Assembly (NCBI GenBank): GCA_022508285.1 | Contig: JAFLVN010000002.1 | Location: 109,644-173,643, forward strand | Source: Clostridiales bacterium | GTDB lineage: Bacteria > Bacillota > Clostridia > Christensenellales > Borkfalkiaceae | Length of the DNA: 64,000 bases | Direction: 5' to 3' | Shown: one piece after another, positions 1 through 7,780 of the stretch | How the letters are laid out: the number at the start of each line of letters is the position of its first letter | How positions within the stretch are numbered: position 1 is the stretch's first letter | Made by a program: the position numbers and the translations under genes | Notes under the pieces: generated by a model | The model's input: only the letters and a program-made list of their open reading frames with translations | Told to the model about the DNA's origin: nothing | The model's database searches: none

Positions 1-112
1 TTTTTTATCTATATAAATTTCGGTAACATTATATTAATATTTACCGCATTTGTAAACTGTTTTTTTATGGATTTTTTAAAAAATTTAAGTCGATATATCC
101 GAGTTTACGCAA

Positions 113-140
113 AAGACCCTCCGCATATGCGGAGGGTCTT
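113..140 (-). terminator. Intrinsic terminator of the large lipoprotein gene
   Basis: A perfect 28-bp inverted repeat (arms AAGACCCTCCGCAT) lies just downstream of the minus-strand lipoprotein gene. It is followed by a short T run on the minus strand and an A/T-rich flank on the plus strand, so it may work in both directions. Confidence 0.8.
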
Positions 141-153
141 AAAAATATTTAAA

Positions 154-2433
154 TTATTCTTCGGAATCTTGCTTGTTTTCTTCCTTGCTTTCCGCCGACT
201 CGTCTTCGTAGACGTTGATATTTTTATCGTCGGTGGTGTCAACCTTGATTCTGCGCTTGGTGTAGCGGGGAAGCTTGTTTCCACGAACTTTGCGGATTAC
301 ACAAATGGTCACAGCCGATATAATTGTAATCACCAAAATACCGACAAGGCACATACCTATAATAAAGAATACACGAGCCGTTTTGCTTAAGCCTTCATAC
401 CAAGTGGGCTCAGCCTCCTCTTCGGGCCAGTCTTTAAGATAGTCTGACTTGAAGTCGTCGGCGTAGCTCTTTGAGTCAGAGCTCGTCATTTTGCCGATTG
501 TAGAATAGTAGTAATCGCGGCGGTTTGCATATATTTCTTTGCCGTTTACGGTGCGGGAATACTCGTGATATGCTTCCCAGTCGCCTTCGGCAGCAAGGAA
601 ATCCTTGAGTTTATTTAAAGTGTTTTCAGAATATACGGGGTCGTCGCCGCTTTCAAGCTTTGCGTTGCAAGCCTTTGCAAGCTTTGTAACGTAGTCTATG
701 TTGCCGGTGTAGAACAAATATTTTGAAGCGTTGGCAAGATTTGCGAACAAATCGGTGGGATAATCATCGATGTCGGTATAACCGCTGATTATGCTGTCTT
801 CATCGTTCATGATGCCGTCGTACAGCTTGTTGAGTTGTTTGATTTCATCGTTTTCGACTTTGCCGTCTTCGTTGAAATCGGCTAACTTCAAATCGAAAGC
901 AATAACGTAGTTGCTCTCCATTTCGCTTGCAAACAGAATATAGTCGCCGATGAGTTCGGGCTTATACCAGCCGCTTGCCACACTTGCACCGAGACCGAGT
1001 ATCTGAACGGGGTTGAAATCGGTGGTGGTATCTTCATCTTCGGGCATACCTTCGTAGTTACCCATCTTGCCCGTATAGTTAATGCGATAGAAAGTATCCG
1101 AACGGGAATAATACAGATACTCGCCGTCAACAAAGAGAATAGTAACCGTGCCATCTTTTACCGCAATTACATCCTCGGAAAAAGCGCCTTCGTTGTACTC
1201 TTTTACAACGACGCCCTTAGAGCCCTCGGCAACAAGCACGTAAGTGAGATCTTCGTTTTCGTCAAAGATATATTTATACGAGGTTGAGCTTGAATAATCC
1301 TTTAAAAGCAGTACCGCATCGTCGTTGGCTGTAACGGGGTTCCAATCTTCTGCAAGACCTGCATCCTTCTGCATGTACAGATGTTTTTCGCCTAATTTAT
1401 TTTTTTTATCTATATGTTCTACTCTCGTAAAGAACAGCGTATGATTGGCGTAGTCCCTAAGTGTATAGTTTAAAGAGAACTTATTCTTTTCAGAGCCGTC
1501 GGGCGCAAAGTTGAAGGGTGTGGGCGTCGAGTCGCTACCGTTGCCGCCTATGCCGTCGAACACTAGATCGCCGCAGTTGACGTAATGGTCGTTATCTTTC
1601 TCCCAACCGATAATGGACTCTAAATCGTACTCGTTGGGCTCGGTTTCGGCAGCCGTTACCGTATACACCTGATTGTAGTCATAAGTCGTGTTGGAAGCTG
1701 TACCGTTATAATTGTACACGTTCATCGTGTAGTATACTCGGGGGTTTGACTTGTCCTCTGCGTCGAACATATAATTTGATATGTTGTACGCAAGAAGAGT
1801 ATCCTTGCCCGTTTTGGTGTTGTACGAGTGCAGGTTGTTTACCCCCGTAGACTCGTCATACAGCTTTTCGGAGGTTGCAACGTATAAAAGATATACCACT
1901 CCGTTCTCTTCAACAAAGCGGTAATCGTATGATGACGAGGGGAATGTGACGTATGCGTCTTTCATAGACTCCGAACCGTCGAGCCTCGTTCTCTTCATTT
2001 CAAGTTTATCGCTCTGAATGATACCGTCGGAGTTTCTTTTCGTTGAGGGCGTGCCGTAGTAAATATAGTCGCCGTAAACGAAAATGCCTGCTTCATAATT
2101 TGTAGACGTTGAATAGGTAATCTGGGGAACGAGCGTTTCAGCCGAGTTATATTTGCCGCTGTTGAGAGCGTCAACGGAAATACGCATTATCGAACCCTTT
2201 ACAGGTGTGCCGTAATCGTTGTTCGCCTCGTTATTCTCGATGCCGTTGATAAAGTAAATATACCCGTCCTTTTCAACGGCAAAACCGCCGTTGGATTGAA
2301 CTTCCGCATTCGAGGAGGTATACTTTAAGCTGACACCCTTGTTGTAGGGCGAGCAACCCGATGCGGCAACAATACTCGTTGCCACAACTGCCGCAATGCC
2401 CGCACATATAATTTTAGTGACGTGTTTTTTCAT
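154..2433 (-). CDS. Large lipoprotein, propeller-like repeats, C-terminal membrane helix; function unknown
   Basis: A 759-residue exported protein without a recognised function. A signal peptide of about 27 residues ends in a lipobox (VAASGC), so the mature protein should start with a lipidated Cys. The body repeats short motifs such as KDGYIYFING, GDYIYYGTPS and DGEYLYYSRSD, as in DUF5050-like beta-propeller surface proteins; this family assignment is by motif only. A hydrophobic helix near residues 685-710 is followed by a basic and then a strongly acidic tail, so the C-terminus should lie in the cytoplasm. An upstream in-frame TTG exists, but ATG 2433 gives the canonical MKK signal start and has GGAG 12 nt upstream. 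The gene stands alone and ends at a strong terminator. Confidence 0.7.
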   Translation of the reverse strand: MKKHVTKIICAGIAAVVATSIVAASGCSPYNKGVSLKYTSSNAEVQSNGGFAVEKDGYIYFINGIENNEANNDYGTPVKGSIMRISVDALNSGKYNSAETLVPQITYSTSTNYEAGIFVYGDYIYYGTPSTKRNSDGIIQSDKLEMKRTRLDGSESMKDAYVTFPSSSYDYRFVEENGVVYLLYVATSEKLYDESTGVNNLHSYNTKTGKDTLLAYNISNYMFDAEDKSNPRVYYTMNVYNYNGTASNTTYDYNQVYTVTAAETEPNEYDLESIIGWEKDNDHYVNCGDLVFDGIGGNGSDSTPTPFNFAPDGSEKNKFSLNYTLRDYANHTLFFTRVEHIDKKNKLGEKHLYMQKDAGLAEDWNPVTANDDAVLLLKDYSSSTSYKYIFDENEDLTYVLVAEGSKGVVVKEYNEGAFSEDVIAVKDGTVTILFVDGEYLYYSRSDTFYRINYTGKMGNYEGMPEDEDTTTDFNPVQILGLGASVASGWYKPELIGDYILFASEMESNYVIAFDLKLADFNEDGKVENDEIKQLNKLYDGIMNDEDSIISGYTDIDDYPTDLFANLANASKYLFYTGNIDYVTKLAKACNAKLESGDDPVYSENTLNKLKDFLAAEGDWEAYHEYSRTVNGKEIYANRRDYYYSTIGKMTSSDSKSYADDFKSDYLKDWPEEEAEPTWYEGLSKTARVFFIIGMCLVGILVITIISAVTICVIRKVRGNKLPRYTKRRIKVDTTDDKNINVYEDESAESKEENKQDSEE

Positions 2434-2568
2434 TATATATAGAGACTCCAATAGAAAAAACTTAAAACATTACAATTTAAGCAATATTAATTATATACCA
2501 AACGTTATTTTAAAGCAATAATTTTAAGTTGATTTTAACAAAAAAATGTGGAAAAAGGAGTATTGTTT

Positions 2569-2775
2569 TTGGAAAAATTTGCACTTCTCAACTTATTGAA
2601 AGCAATTGACGGACTTAAAAGCCTTTCAACCGGGGAAAAGGAGTCTCCGCCCCCCGCTCAACCGACCCAGCAGACAGCTCCGCAAACAAACCAAAACAGA
2701 GATTTGCCAAACATAATGTACGAAGCTCTTGTCCGCCACGAGATAGTCAGCAACCGTATACGAAATAAAAAATAA
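2569..2775 (+). CDS. Small hypothetical protein, 68 aa
   Basis: A short protein with a hydrophobic N-terminal helix (KFALLNLLKAI), a Pro/Gln-rich middle and a basic C-terminus ending in a run of Arg/Lys. No family recognised. The start is taken as TTG 2569 because a good AAGGAG lies 8 nt upstream; a GTG at 2548 is in frame but lies upstream of that ribosome binding site. It is divergent from the large lipoprotein gene and convergent with the phosphofructokinase gene, with a hairpin directly after its stop. Good ribosome binding site and placement support a real gene, but there is no homology evidence. Confidence 0.6.
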   Translation: MEKFALLNLLKAIDGLKSLSTGEKESPPPAQPTQQTAPQTNQNRDLPNIMYEALVRHEIVSNRIRNKK

Positions 2776-2794
2776 GCCGCAGCAGAGCTGCGGC
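2776..2794 (-). terminator. Terminator between the 68-aa gene and pfk
   Basis: Inverted repeat GCCGCAGC / GCTGCGGC with a 3-nt loop between two convergent genes. On the minus strand it is followed by TTATTTTTTATTT, so it mainly suits pfk. Confidence 0.75.
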
Positions 2795-2818
2795 AGTTGG
2801 TCTTGATTTTCTGTAAGT

Positions 2819-4057
2819 TTACTTGCCTTTATGACCGACGTGAAGTCTTATATGGCGGGGCAGACCGTTCACCCACAAGGGTGCGATTTCGCCCTGAATG
2901 AGAGGGTACACGTAGTGAATGAGTTCGTTTGTGACGTAAGTACCGTCCTCGGTTATCCACTCGCGGGGAACTTTCTTTTCTACGTTGGCAATAAAGTGAA
3001 CATCGGCAGCTTCGGTCACGCAGATATACGGGTCGTCGGAAACCCTCTTTAATGTGATTACCTGTCCGCTCATGCCCTCGAACGCAGCCTTGACCGCCGC
3101 ACCGCCTGCATTGTACGCTTCTGTTACGTCTACACGTGACTGAATGTGCGAAGCGCAACGTTGCAGGGACGAAAGCTCGATTGCCCTCGTTTTTATGCCG
3201 AACTTCTTGGAAACTTCGTTTGCAAGCACACGTGCCGTGCCGGCAAGCTGCTTGTGACCGAATGCGTCAACGTAGTCAACGTGGTCGGAAAGCTCGCATA
3301 CGTATCTGCCGTCGGCAACCTTAACGCCCTCGGATACGGCTATAACCAGCGAACGGTCTTCCTTTAAAAGATTGCCCACTTTTTCGAGGAATTTATCCAT
3401 ATCGAAAGCGATTTCGGGAAGATAAATTGCGTCGACTCCCTCGCAGTCCTCGCCCCTTGCGAGCGCCGTTGCGGCGGTGAGCCAGCCTGCGTTACGACCC
3501 ATGACCTCTATAACGGTAACTACGGGATAGTCGTAAACGATACCGTCGCGGATAATCTCTTTGGTTGTAGAAGCTATGTACTTTGCCGCACTGCCGAAGC
3601 CGGGCGTGTGGTCGGTGACGGCAAGGTCGTTATCGATAGTTTTGGGAACACCCATAAATTTTATGGGACTCTTTATCTTTGCGCCGTAGTCGGTGAGCTT
3701 TTTGATGGTGTCCATCGAGTCGTTGCCGCCGATATAGAAAAATGCGTAGATATCAAGCTCTTTTAGGATTTCGAAAATCTTTTTATAAACGTCCTCGTGA
3801 CCCTCGATATCGGGAAGCTTATAGCGGCAGGAACCCAAAAACGACGAAGGCGTTCTCCTTAAAAGGTCGTTATCAAGGTCGTTTTTAAAGCGATGGGAGA
3901 GGTCTACTATATCTCTCTCCAAAAGTCCCTTAATGCCGTGAACCATTCCGTATACGGCGTCCGCTCCCCTGTCCTTTGCCGTTTTGTATACGCCCAAAAG
4001 GCTTGAGTTGATAACGGCTGTAGGTCCGCCCGATTGTCCGACGATTACATTTTTCAT
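2819..4057 (-). CDS. pfp: Pyrophosphate-dependent 6-phosphofructokinase
   Basis: Phosphorylates fructose 6-phosphate in glycolysis, here probably reversibly with PPi as donor. The 412-residue protein starts with the nucleotide/PPi loop (GQSGGPTAV). It carries IGGNDS at residues 109-114 and PKTIDND at 138-144. In this family Asp in the fourth position of the GGxD motif and Lys before TIDND mark PPi users, whereas ATP users have Gly at both places. The substrate motif MGRNAGW follows. ATG 4057 has GGGGGA upstream. It appears monocistronic between two terminators. The C-terminal part of pyruvate phosphate dikinase at the far end of the window fits a PPi-based glycolysis. Confidence 0.92.
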   Translation of the reverse strand: MKNVIVGQSGGPTAVINSSLLGVYKTAKDRGADAVYGMVHGIKGLLERDIVDLSHRFKNDLDNDLLRRTPSSFLGSCRYKLPDIEGHEDVYKKIFEILKELDIYAFFYIGGNDSMDTIKKLTDYGAKIKSPIKFMGVPKTIDNDLAVTDHTPGFGSAAKYIASTTKEIIRDGIVYDYPVVTVIEVMGRNAGWLTAATALARGEDCEGVDAIYLPEIAFDMDKFLEKVGNLLKEDRSLVIAVSEGVKVADGRYVCELSDHVDYVDAFGHKQLAGTARVLANEVSKKFGIKTRAIELSSLQRCASHIQSRVDVTEAYNAGGAAVKAAFEGMSGQVITLKRVSDDPYICVTEAADVHFIANVEKKVPREWITEDGTYVTNELIHYVYPLIQGEIAPLWVNGLPRHIRLHVGHKGK

Positions 4058-4164
4058 TGAGATTTCCCCCTGAATACGATTTGTAAATTTTTTAACTATA
4101 ATATTTTATCATAAATACATACAAAAATCAATATTAAAACGGAAATTCCGTTACAGAAAATATA

Positions 4165-4196
4165 AAAAAACCGTTCGGAGAACCGAACGGTTTTTT
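4165..4196 (-). terminator. Bidirectional intrinsic terminator
   Basis: Stem CCGTTCGG / CCGAACGG, extended by A6/T6 on each side, with an AGAA loop. It lies downstream of the 175-aa membrane protein gene and upstream of pfk, separating the two. Confidence 0.9.
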
Positions 4197-4218
4197 ATTA
4201 AAAGTTTAGGCTTTGATA

Positions 4219-4746
4219 TTATTTAGCTTTCTTGACGAAAAGAGTTGCGCAGGAAGCGCAAGCGGCAAGAATGGAGAAAAGTCCGCCAACTATAGCGCCG
4301 GCACCGAGGATAAAGTTTTTCTGTAAACCCTCGCGCCAATCAGCCAATTCCACTCCAATAAGTGCATCCTTATTAGGTGTAATGGTCTGAAGAGGAAGGA
4401 AATAAATAATACCGCCTACAAGGAAGCAAACAGCGGCAACGATGGGAACGATTTTGCCGCCCTTACCGAGAAGCGCAACTACTGCAAGAGCTACACCAAT
4501 CAAAGGAAGCAAGAATGCAAGTATGTAAGCAGATGCCATATATGTGGATACGGTTTTACCTAATACCTCCTCTTTCTTACCGAAAGCAATGGCAGAGCCG
4601 GCAATATTTGCGTCTTTTGCTTTATCTCCAAGTAATTTAGCATAGTCGCTATTAGGTACAATTGCTTTTGCAAAAATCATCAATACCGCAATAAGTCCTA
4701 AAACGATTGCTACACCTGCGATAATTTTTCCTAAATTCTTTTTCAC
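4219..4746 (-). CDS. Small four-helix membrane protein; function unknown
   Basis: A 175-residue protein with four predicted transmembrane segments (about residues 7-28, 73-95, 100-121 and 145-170). A polar stretch between helices 1 and 2 should be extracytoplasmic. No conserved family recognised. The start is GTG 4746 with a perfect AGGAGG 8 nt upstream. A promoter (TTGTGT, 17 bp, TATACT) lies about 100 bp upstream. The leader between promoter and start carries three stacked inverted repeats, so expression may be controlled in the 5' UTR. The gene is monocistronic, ending at the terminator at 4165-4196. Confidence 0.7.
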   Translation of the reverse strand: MKKNLGKIIAGVAIVLGLIAVLMIFAKAIVPNSDYAKLLGDKAKDANIAGSAIAFGKKEEVLGKTVSTYMASAYILAFLLPLIGVALAVVALLGKGGKIVPIVAAVCFLVGGIIYFLPLQTITPNKDALIGVELADWREGLQKNFILGAGAIVGGLFSILAACASCATLFVKKAK

Positions 4747-4790
4747 TTTTTTGTCCTCCTATTTTTAATCTTTAAGCGGACAGAGATGTC

Positions 4791-4832
4791 TGTTGTGCGT
4801 ATTGATACGCACAACAGGGGCGCCCCTGTTGT
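4791..4832 (-). promoter_or_regulatory. Overlapping palindromes in the leader of the 175-aa membrane protein gene
   Basis: Two inverted repeats share one arm. An 11-bp stem TGTTGTGCGTA / TACGCACAACA (4791-4816, 4-nt loop) overlaps a perfect 22-bp palindrome (4811-4832) through the common segment ACAACA. In the minus-strand RNA the two hairpins compete for that segment, as in an attenuator-type switch. A third short GACA/TGTC pair lies at 4780-4790. Confidence 0.6.
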
Positions 4833-4845
4833 TAAAGTCGTTGAT

Positions 4846-4874
4846 AGTATATCACACTATATTTTAAAACACAA
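4846..4874 (-). promoter_or_regulatory. Sigma-A-type promoter of the 175-aa gene
   Basis: On the minus strand TTGTGT and TATACT are separated by 17 bp. Transcription would start just before the overlapping palindromes, giving a leader of about 90 nt. Confidence 0.6.
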
Positions 4875-4911
4875 GCATCTTGTTACAAATTGTGATAGAA
4901 TTGTGAAAAAT

Positions 4912-4940
4912 AAAAAAAGAGATGCAGTTGTCTGCATCTC
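4912..4940 (-). terminator. rplM-rpsI terminator
   Basis: Stem GAGATGCAG / CTGCATCTC with a TTGT loop, followed on the minus strand by seven T residues. It begins a few bases after the rpsI stop codon. Confidence 0.92.
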
Positions 4941-4946
4941 GCTTTT

Positions 4947-5360
4947 TTATCTCTTTGAGAACTGGGGTGCACGGCGTGCCTTCTTCAAACCGTACTTCTT
5001 CCTCTCCTTTACACGAGGGTCACGGGTTAAGAAGCCTTCCTTCTTCAATGCGGGGCGGCAGCCCTCTTCAGCCTGAAGAAGCGCCCTTGCAATACCGAGA
5101 CGGATTGCACCAGCCTGACCGGTGTATCCGCCGCCGTAGACGTTTACCATAACGTCGTACTTAGCTTCAACACCCAAGAGCGTTAAGGGCTGTTTTACAA
5201 CGTACTGTAAAACGCCTTGAGGGAAATAGTCCTCGAAAGCTCTGTCGTTAATATTGATAACTCCTGTTCCTGCGGGAATGAGGCGAACACGGGCGATTGC
5301 CTTCTTTCTTCTTCCTGTTCCCCAGAATTGAAGTTTTTTCTTTAAATTAGCTTTAGCCAT
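4947..5360 (-). CDS. rpsI: 30S ribosomal protein S9
   Basis: A 137-residue small-subunit protein with the family's N-terminal [14 protein letters not shown] stretch, the central [19 protein letters not shown] motif and the basic C-terminal tail ending APQFSKR, whose Lys-Arg end reaches the ribosomal P site. Length is normal allowing for a short lysine-rich N-terminal extension. It lies 19 bp downstream of rplM in the universal rplM-rpsI order and shares its transcript. A GAGG lies about 10 nt before the ATG. It ends at a strong terminator. Confidence 0.98.
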   Translation of the reverse strand: MAKANLKKKLQFWGTGRRKKAIARVRLIPAGTGVININDRAFEDYFPQGVLQYVVKQPLTLLGVEAKYDVMVNVYGGGYTGQAGAIRLGIARALLQAEEGCRPALKKEGFLTRDPRVKERKKYGLKKARRAPQFSKR

Positions 5361-5379
5361 ATAAAACTATCCTCTCCCC

Positions 5380-5811
5380 TTAAAATAATTTGAGTTCTTC
5401 GGGCTTCTGCGCTGCGTGGTTATGTTCTGCGCCCTTGAATACTTTTAACTTTTTAATCATATCTCTGCCGAGCGAGTTCTTGGGAAGCATGCCCCTTACC
5501 GCTTCGTATACGGCGAGGTCGCTCTTTTCAGCCATCAGCTTCTTATACGCCACTTCTTTGAGTCCGCCGATGTAACCGGTGTGATATCTGTAGTACTTAT
5601 CGGTGAGTTTTTTACCTGTTAAAACTACCTTGTCGCAGTTAATAACTATGACGAAATCACCCGTGTCTACGTTGGGCGTGAACGTGGGCTTATTTTTGCC
5701 ACGAAGTATGGCAGCTACTTTTGAAGCGAGTCTGCCGAGGGGAACGCCGTTTGCATCGACGACGTACCACTTTCTTTCAACAGCTTCCGCCTTTGCCATA
5801 TAGGTTTTCAT
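5380..5811 (-). CDS. rplM: 50S ribosomal protein L13
   Basis: A 143-residue large-subunit assembly protein. Typical features are [19 protein letters not shown] near the N-terminus, [12 protein letters not shown] and the [19 protein letters not shown] block. Length matches the family. AGGAG lies 6 nt before ATG 5811. It is the first gene of the rplM-rpsI operon. A small hairpin (GCTGC / GCGGC) lies in the leader shortly before the ribosome binding site and could be part of an autoregulatory leader, but the known L13 leader fold could not be confirmed by eye. Confidence 0.98.
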   Translation of the reverse strand: MKTYMAKAEAVERKWYVVDANGVPLGRLASKVAAILRGKNKPTFTPNVDTGDFVIVINCDKVVLTGKKLTDKYYRYHTGYIGGLKEVAYKKLMAEKSDLAVYEAVRGMLPKNSLGRDMIKKLKVFKGAEHNHAAQKPEELKLF

Positions 5812-5965
5812 TTTCTACTCCTTAAACTGCCGCAAAATGCAGCTTTTCCTATCTCAATGTTGCAATGTAAGATTATTTTATAAATTAATAAAATTTCTGT
5901 CAAGCTGTTTTATATTGCGTTTTTAAACTTTTTTATAAAAATTTTAAATACGCAGTTGGCGGGAG

Positions 5966-7771
5966 CTATTGTGATAAAAGTACGGCTTTAATGCGTTTGA
6001 CGCCGGCTGAGACATTCTCTTGTTTGGCAATTTTGAATTTGCCGAGTTCGCCCGTTGTTTGTGCGTGCGGACCGCCGCAGATTTCCTTTGAAAAGTTACC
6101 TATTGAATAGGTTTTAACCCTTTCGCCGTACTTACTTTCAAACAGCCCCGTAAAGCCCTGCTCCTTTGCCTCCTCAAGCGACATTTCCTGCATAACTACG
6201 GGAACGTTGAGGGAAATCTGCTCGTTTACAAGCCTTTCCACTTCCGCCACTTCTTCGGGGGTGAGCTTGCGGGCGAAGTTGAAGTCGAAACGCAATCTTT
6301 CCTCGGTTATGTTGCTGCCCTTCTGCTCCACGTCGGGCGAGCAAACTATTTTGAGTGCGGCGTGCAAAAGGTGGGTTGCGGTGTGCAATTTAGTGGTTTC
6401 TTCCTTGTGGTCAGCGAGACCGCATGCGAACTTCTGCTCGCTGCCCGCACGGCTCTTTGCCTGATGCTCGGCATAAGCAGCCTCGTAACCCTCAACGTCA
6501 ACTGTCAAGCCCTTTTCACGTGCCATTTCGTTTGTGATTTCAACGGGGAAGCCGTAGGTGTCGTACAGGTGGAACGCCGTAACACCGTCAATCTTGCCGC
6601 CCGTCGGAAGATTTGCGGCAACCTTTTCAAATTCACGTATGCCCTGTTGCAAGGTCTTGGAGAATTTGAGCTCTTCCTTTTCGAGCTCCTCCTCAATCTT
6701 AGACTGATTTTTGACGAGCTCGGGGTAGACGGTAGCGTATTTATTTATTATGGTATAGGAAACTTCTTTCAGTGAGCCCTGCGGAAGTCCGATATTTCTG
6801 CCGAAGCGAACGGCACGGCGGATAATTCTGCGCAGAATATAGCCTTGGTCGGTGTTGGAGGGAACTATGCCCTTGTTGTCGCCCAGCATGAAGGTTGCGG
6901 TGCGGACGTGGTCGAGAATTACACGGAATGCACGGGTCACTTCGCCGCCCTCGGAATACTTTCTGCCCGTAAGGCTTTCAATCTTTTGGATTGCCTTTTC
7001 AAAGACGTCGGTCTCGTAGACGCTCTCCTTGCCGCCGAGTATGCAGAGTGTGCGCTCTAAGCCCATGCCCGTATCTACGTTTTTTTGCTTGAGCGGCTCG
7101 TGCTTGCCCTCGGCGTTCTTGTTGTACTGCATGAACACGTCGTTCCAGATTTCGAGGAATGTGCCCGCGGTAGCTTTTTCAAAGTCGTAAGGTCCGAGCT
7201 TGTCTGCCTCCGCATGGTTGCGGATAATGTGCATTTCGGTATCCGGACCGCAGGGGCCTGTCGTGCCGGCAGGACCCCACCAGTTGCCCGACTTAGGTAA
7301 AAAGAATATGTGCTCTTTCTTTATGCCGCACTTCTCCCAAAGCTTGGCGCTCTCGTCGTCACGGGGGCAGTCGTCATCACCGGCAAAGCAGGTGACGGCA
7401 ATGTCGTCTACTGGAATACCGAGATATTTTTTTGAAGTTAAAAACTCGAACGACCAGGGTATCATCTCTTCTTTGAAGTAGTCGCCGAGCGACCAGTTGC
7501 CCAGCATTTCAAAGAAGGTACAGTGCGAAGCATCACCGACCTCGTCGATATCGCCCGTGCGCACGCACTTCTGCACGTCGGTGAGACGGTTGCCCGCAGG
7601 GTGCTTTTCGCCCAAAAGATATGGCACGAGCGGGTGCATACCTGCCGTTGTGAAGAGCACCGTGGGGTCGTTTTCGGGAATTAACGAAGCCGAAGGGATA
7701 ATTGCGTGCCCCTTGCTTTCAAAGAATTTTAAATAGGTTTCTCTTAAAGTTTCACTTGTAAAGTTTTTCAT
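5966..7771 (-). CDS. alaS: Alanyl-tRNA synthetase, reduced form
   Basis: Class II synthetase that charges tRNA-Ala and hydrolyses mischarged Ser/Gly. At 601 residues it is far shorter than the usual 870-880. The catalytic core is complete (PTVLFTTAGMHPLVPYLLG, GDIDEVGDASHCTFFEMLGN). The editing-site zinc motif is present as HTATH plus CGGPH, where most bacterial enzymes have CGGTH. The beta-barrel segment that normally precedes the editing motif (with PFYAESGGQ) is missing, and so is the whole C-terminal C-Ala/oligomerisation domain. Start ATG 7771 has AAGG 7 nt upstream overlapping the cysS stop; GTG 7777 is in frame but less likely. It follows cysS by 9 bp, so the two are co-transcribed. 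Confidence 0.93.
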   Translation of the reverse strand: MKNFTSETLRETYLKFFESKGHAIIPSASLIPENDPTVLFTTAGMHPLVPYLLGEKHPAGNRLTDVQKCVRTGDIDEVGDASHCTFFEMLGNWSLGDYFKEEMIPWSFEFLTSKKYLGIPVDDIAVTCFAGDDDCPRDDESAKLWEKCGIKKEHIFFLPKSGNWWGPAGTTGPCGPDTEMHIIRNHAEADKLGPYDFEKATAGTFLEIWNDVFMQYNKNAEGKHEPLKQKNVDTGMGLERTLCILGGKESVYETDVFEKAIQKIESLTGRKYSEGGEVTRAFRVILDHVRTATFMLGDNKGIVPSNTDQGYILRRIIRRAVRFGRNIGLPQGSLKEVSYTIINKYATVYPELVKNQSKIEEELEKEELKFSKTLQQGIREFEKVAANLPTGGKIDGVTAFHLYDTYGFPVEITNEMAREKGLTVDVEGYEAAYAEHQAKSRAGSEQKFACGLADHKEETTKLHTATHLLHAALKIVCSPDVEQKGSNITEERLRFDFNFARKLTPEEVAEVERLVNEQISLNVPVVMQEMSLEEAKEQGFTGLFESKYGERVKTYSIGNFSKEICGGPHAQTTGELGKFKIAKQENVSAGVKRIKAVLLSQ

Positions 7772-7780
7772 ATTCACACC

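Noticed and set aside
5812..5870. Possible L13 autoregulatory leader upstream of rplM
   Set aside because: A short hairpin is visible but the known leader fold could not be matched by eye, so it is mentioned only in the rplM entry.
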